This document shows positions 5,795 to 8,766 of a stretch of 8,766 bases of DNA, piece by piece. This stretch comes from Rhodothermales bacterium. Lineage in GTDB: Bacteria > Bacteroidota > Rhodothermia > Rhodothermales > UBA10348. The notes beneath the pieces are model-generated. The model made no database searches. It had not been told where the DNA came from and saw nothing but the letters and a program-made list of their open reading frames with translations. Made by a program: the position numbers and the translations under genes. The stretch's first letter is position 1. Every line of letters starts with the position of its first letter. The stretch is taken from NCBI GenBank assembly GCA_030833605.1, contig JAURGV010000090.1, positions 1 to 8,766 on the forward strand, given 5' to 3'.

Positions 5795-7225
5795 ATGAAC
5801 ATATTTCTAACCGGAGCCACGGGATTCATTGGCCGGGCTTTGATTCTTCGCCTCCAACAGGAAGGACATCATATCGTCGCTTACGTTCGAAATGAGCAAA
5901 AGGCGAGGTCGTTGCTTGGAAAAGACTGCTCCGTGTTGGGAATATCCAAAGATCGGTCTGGTCTGCAACAAGCATTGGAAAATGCCGATGCGGTAATAAA
6001 TCTCCTGGCTGGTGAACCGCTTTTGGGAGGGCGTTGGGATGAAAAAAAACGGGCCTCTATGCGGTCAAGCCGAATTGATTTCACGAACAGTATTGTAGAC
6101 CATATTTCGGAAGAAAAAGGCCCCAAAGTGTTCATTTCCACTAGCGCGGTGGGTGTTTACGGAGATGGCGGATCAACGGAGTTGACTGAAGAAGCAGCAT
6201 CCGGAACAGACTTTTTGGCTGAAATATGTCGCGATTGGGAGTCAGCCGCTCTGCGAGCACGCGATGTCGGATGTCGCGTGGTGCGTATGCGAATCGGCGT
6301 GGTTTTAGGCCGGCAGGGTGGGGCCCTAGCTCAAATGTTATTGCCATTTCGATTCGGTTTGGGAGGCCCCATTGGATCGGGCGATCAGTTCGTACCGTGG
6401 ATTCATCTTCAAGACCTCGTGGATCTTTTCGTAAAAGCGCTGTCTGACAACACGATGTCTGGAGCGTTCAATGCGACAGCACCCACGCCGGTCACCTTTA
6501 CTCAATTTGCAAAAGCATTGGGCAAACAAATAAGGCGACCAGCGATTCTTCCGTTACCATCTTTTGCCGTGAAAGCGCTATTTGGAGAAGCGTCCGTGGT
6601 GTTGCTAAATGGCCAGCGAGCGGTACCGGCTCATGCGGAAAAAATGGGATTCAAATTTCAGTTCAACCGCATTGAAGAAGCGCTGAAAGATCTTTTGGAA
6701 AACGATTTTATTACGATCGGCCCCTGCAGGGAGGCTGTTCCTAATTCGGATTATTTAGCCAGAAATAGCCCTAGTTATGTTTTAAAGGCGGCGACGACCA
6801 TCGATCGGCCCATCGAGGAAGTCTTTTCCTTCTTTTCAAGCCCTGAAAACCTAGGGTTAATAACCCCGGCGGCCCTTCAATTTCGCATTACCGCCCTTCC
6901 TGAGGAAATGAACGACGGTGCGATTATCGACTACACCTTGAAGTTGAATGGCATCGTCCCGTTAAAATGGAGGACTCGCATTGAAAATTGGAAGGATGGT
7001 GAGCTCTTTGTGGACGCTCAATTAAGAGGCCCTTACGATTGTTGGTGGCATGAGCATCGATTCAAGGCGGAAGGCAACAAAACGGTCATGACCGATACCG
7101 TGTACTACGCACCCCCGGTTGGGCTCTTGGGTCGCGTGGCTAACGCGTTGTTTATTGAAGATCAGCTCAAAGAGATATTTGGGTATCGTTCTAGTGTTCT
7201 TCGTCTTCGTTTCGGAAACGTTTGA
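5795..7225 (+). CDS. TIGR01777-type SDR epimerase fused to C-terminal SRPBCC domain
   Basis: A 476-aa two-domain protein. Residues 1-300 form an atypical extended SDR of the TIGR01777/YfcH/SDR39U1 type: nucleotide motif GATGFIG (7-13), NLLAGEPLLGGRW (69-81), STSAVGVYGDG (115-125) with Y122, MRIGVVLG (165-172), PWIHLQDLV (201-209) and FNATAPTPV (225-233). Single-domain members are about 300 aa. Residues about 328-476 look like an SRPBCC (START-like) hydrophobic ligand-binding domain, beginning with VLKAATTIDRPIEEVFSFFSSPENL; stand-alone relatives are about 150 aa. The linker is about 301-327. The reaction of the family is not firmly established; NAD(P)-dependent action on a bound hydrophobic or sugar-nucleotide ligand is possible. 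The next gene starts 57 bp downstream. No Shine-Dalgarno precedes the ATG. Not obviously linked to the upstream sugar operon. Confidence 0.85.
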   Translation: MNIFLTGATGFIGRALILRLQQEGHHIVAYVRNEQKARSLLGKDCSVLGISKDRSGLQQALENADAVINLLAGEPLLGGRWDEKKRASMRSSRIDFTNSIVDHISEEKGPKVFISTSAVGVYGDGGSTELTEEAASGTDFLAEICRDWESAALRARDVGCRVVRMRIGVVLGRQGGALAQMLLPFRFGLGGPIGSGDQFVPWIHLQDLVDLFVKALSDNTMSGAFNATAPTPVTFTQFAKALGKQIRRPAILPLPSFAVKALFGEASVVLLNGQRAVPAHAEKMGFKFQFNRIEEALKDLLENDFITIGPCREAVPNSDYLARNSPSYVLKAATTIDRPIEEVFSFFSSPENLGLITPAALQFRITALPEEMNDGAIIDYTLKLNGIVPLKWRTRIENWKDGELFVDAQLRGPYDCWWHEHRFKAEGNKTVMTDTVYYAPPVGLLGRVANALFIEDQLKEIFGYRSSVLRLRFGNV

Positions 7226-7282
7226 GGTGCTTGGCAATTCGAAACCAGACAGAAGACTTGTTAAATCATCTCAACAATTAGT

Positions 7283-7819
7283 TTGAAAGACGCTTCTTCA
7301 GGCCTTGCCAACACTATTGCTTCAGCTCTCGAGGACCTGAAAAGCATCCCCGATTCCGATGGATTTCCCGTGTCGGAACGGCTGACGGCTTTTTTCTTCT
7401 TGCTCCTGGATCATGTGGAAGCCCAAGACGGCCGGTCGAACTTCAACGAAGAGGCCAGTGGATTTTCCTCGGCCTTTCATGAATCGCTTCGCTCCGCGCT
7501 CAGTGTGGTCATGCTAGCTCCCGATGTCCCTCTTGTTAACCGAATGGTAGTGGATTCTGCTCCTTCTCGGTTCTTGGTCGCAGAAATGTTAATTCAACTC
7601 ATTTCAACCTCTTTGGAAGATGATTCTGAAGGAAAACAGCGTTCTGCGGCACTTTCTGACAAGGTTTTGGCTTCGGCAGCCTCCATTTTGGCATCTCCCA
7701 TTGCTCAAAAAGCCGTCGATGTGTTTCGATATGCCGTGGAAGCTAATTATATCCCGGTCTCTAAAATCCCTGTGATTTCGGAATGGTTTAATGCCGACAA
7801 AAAGGCAAACCAAGACTAA
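7283..7819 (+). CDS. Helical protein resembling a TetR C-terminal domain without HTH
   Basis: A 178-aa, mainly alpha-helical soluble protein with no signal peptide or membrane segment. Recognition is by pattern only. The segment ERLTAFFFLLLDHVEAQDG (32-50) and its place directly before an AarF-type kinase recall Bacteroidota proteins of about 210-220 aa annotated as TetR-family C-terminal domain proteins. Those have an N-terminal helix-turn-helix-like region of about 60 residues; here there is no room for it, because a stop (7262-7264) lies in frame 18 nt upstream and the previous gene ends at 7225. DNA binding is therefore unlikely, and a lipid- or partner-binding role is more plausible. The start is a TTG at 7283 with no Shine-Dalgarno; an ATT at 7277 is the only alternative nearby. 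The stop at 7817-7819 is one base before the kinase ATG, indicating co-translation and linked function. Confidence 0.75.
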   Translation: MKDASSGLANTIASALEDLKSIPDSDGFPVSERLTAFFFLLLDHVEAQDGRSNFNEEASGFSSAFHESLRSALSVVMLAPDVPLVNRMVVDSAPSRFLVAEMLIQLISTSLEDDSEGKQRSAALSDKVLASAASILASPIAQKAVDVFRYAVEANYIPVSKIPVISEWFNADKKANQD

Positions 7820-7820
7820 A

Positions 7821-8766
7821 ATGGGTATGAAAGCCGACGAAAACGAAGAAGAGATCGGTTCTGGAGAGCCGCCCGGCGGAGCGCGAGCTCGGGGAACGAT
7901 AGCTGCAAAAACGGGGCTCAAAATGGGCGCGAACTATGCTCGCTACCTTGCGCGAAGAGCAACCGGAACGGACAAAGCGGAAGCTCGGAAAACGCTTCAC
8001 ACCCAAAACGCAGAAGACTTGTTTACCGATCTATCGAAGCTTCGGGGCACGGCGTTGAAAATGGCTCAAGGGTTGAGCATGGAGCCTGGGTTTTTGCCCG
8101 AGCAGTTTTCGCAGATTCTAGCCAAAGCCCAGTACGAAGTCCCGGCCATGGGGAGTGCGCTGGTTCGCAGGCTGGTGACTTCGGCCTTTGGAATGCCCCC
8201 GGAAGAAGCGTTTGCTTTTTTTGAACCTGATGCCATGGCGGCTGCTTCGTTAGGCCAAGTCCATCGGGCCACGCTACATGATGGGCGCGATGTGGTGGTC
8301 AAAGTTCAGTATCCCAATGTGCGTGAGAGTGTCGACTCCGATCTGAAGCTGGTTCGTGGATTGGCGGGTCGATTTGTAGATGCCGAAAGTATTGATCCAT
8401 TTCTTCAGGAAGTGCGCGAAAAGATGATGGAGGAAACGGACTACCTCCACGAAGGACGAAATATCGAGATTTTTGCAGAGCGATTTGTCGATACGGACAT
8501 CGTAACTCCTCGGTGGGTACCTGAGCGCACGACGGAACGGGTGTTGACCATGACCTATGTCGAGGGAAAACACTTGAAAGAATACCTTGCGACGAATCCG
8601 ACCCAGGAAGAAAGAAATCGATTTGGTCAGATTTTGTGGGATACGGTTCATCAGCAAATTGGCGCCGATCACCTTTCGGTCCATGCCGATGCCCACCCTG
8701 GCAATTTTCTGTTTCGCAAAGACGGGAAACTGGGCCTCTTGGACTATGGATGTGTTAAGGTTTTTC
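7821..8766 (+). CDS. AarF/ABC1/UbiB-family atypical kinase (3' end outside window)
   Basis: The frame runs open from ATG 7821 to the window end (315 codons); relatives are about 430-450 aa. Landmarks: K80-M-A-Q83 (family motif KxGQ, here with A for G), alanine-rich loop AAASLGQVH (140-148) replacing a normal P-loop, nucleotide-binding lysine K161 in VVVKVQYP, the ExD motif E205-T-D207 with E211 and N214, catalytic HADAHPGN (288-295) with D290 and N295, and DYG (308-310) in place of DFG. These are the hallmarks of the UbiB/COQ8 group, atypical kinases or ATPases supporting ubiquinone or other isoprenoid lipid metabolism. An acidic, glycine-rich N-terminus (1-25) precedes a basic stretch (30-46), possibly a membrane-binding segment. 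A second ATG lies at 7827. No Shine-Dalgarno is visible; the 1-nt gap to the preceding stop suggests translational coupling. Confidence 0.92.
   Translation, partial: MGMKADENEEEIGSGEPPGGARARGTIAAKTGLKMGANYARYLARRATGTDKAEARKTLHTQNAEDLFTDLSKLRGTALKMAQGLSMEPGFLPEQFSQILAKAQYEVPAMGSALVRRLVTSAFGMPPEEAFAFFEPDAMAAASLGQVHRATLHDGRDVVVKVQYPNVRESVDSDLKLVRGLAGRFVDAESIDPFLQEVREKMMEETDYLHEGRNIEIFAERFVDTDIVTPRWVPERTTERVLTMTYVEGKHLKEYLATNPTQEERNRFGQILWDTVHQQIGADHLSVHADAHPGNFLFRKDGKLGLLDYGCVKVF

Noticed and set aside
7226..7282. Missing helix-turn-helix of the 178-aa protein hidden by a frameshift
   Set aside because: Only 57 bp separate it from the preceding stop, too short for a 60-residue HTH region, and the other frames there are short and unlike an HTH.
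8274..8696. 140-codon reverse frame
   Set aside because: Antisense to the kinase catalytic core, which is strongly supported.

Overview
The window carries eight protein-coding genes, two of them cut by the window edges, and two intergenic stretches packed with a repeat that I cannot assign to a named family. Moderate GC, few clear Shine-Dalgarno sites, several TTG starts, a formylglycine-type sulfatase, a fructokinase whose motifs and C-terminal tail resemble Bacteroides-type enzymes, and a short alpha-helical protein next to an AarF/UbiB kinase all point to a Bacteroidota/Rhodothermota-type organism, probably marine and algal-polysaccharide-using. A PVC-group bacterium (for example Verrucomicrobiota) is not excluded; no rRNA or other taxonomic marker is present.

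Layout. 1-365 (minus): N-terminal part of an exported sulfatase. 366-660: divergent intergenic region with a tandem 23-bp repeat, one 75-bp hairpin element (copy A) and a candidate promoter. 661-5458 (plus): a tight four-gene catabolic operon made of a zinc-dependent polyol/sugar-alcohol-type dehydrogenase, a PfkB fructokinase, an iron-type alcohol dehydrogenase and an SGLT-like sodium:solute symporter. 5459-5794: a second intergenic region with a second copy of the element (copy B, direct orientation, 68 of 75 bases identical to A), a perfect 16-bp inverted repeat around it and a third copy of the hairpin core (copy C). 5795-8766 (plus): a TIGR01777-type epimerase fused to an SRPBCC domain, a 178-aa helical protein resembling a TetR C-terminal domain without its DNA-binding half, and an AarF/ABC1/UbiB-type kinase cut by the window end.

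How the genes work together. The operon reads as uptake of a sugar or sugar alcohol by sodium symport, oxidation to a ketose by the zinc dehydrogenase, and phosphorylation to fructose 6-phosphate by the kinase; the iron-type dehydrogenase would handle a further alcohol/aldehyde step. Mannitol or sorbitol are attractive substrates, but this is inference. The sulfatase next door fits use of sulfated algal glycans. The downstream trio looks like an unrelated housekeeping group, perhaps linked to quinone or isoprenoid lipid metabolism through the UbiB-like kinase.

The most unusual signal is the repeat family. Direct copies bracket exactly the four-gene operon, and two of the seven differences between them are a compensatory base-pair change in the hairpin stem, so the secondary structure seems to be maintained.
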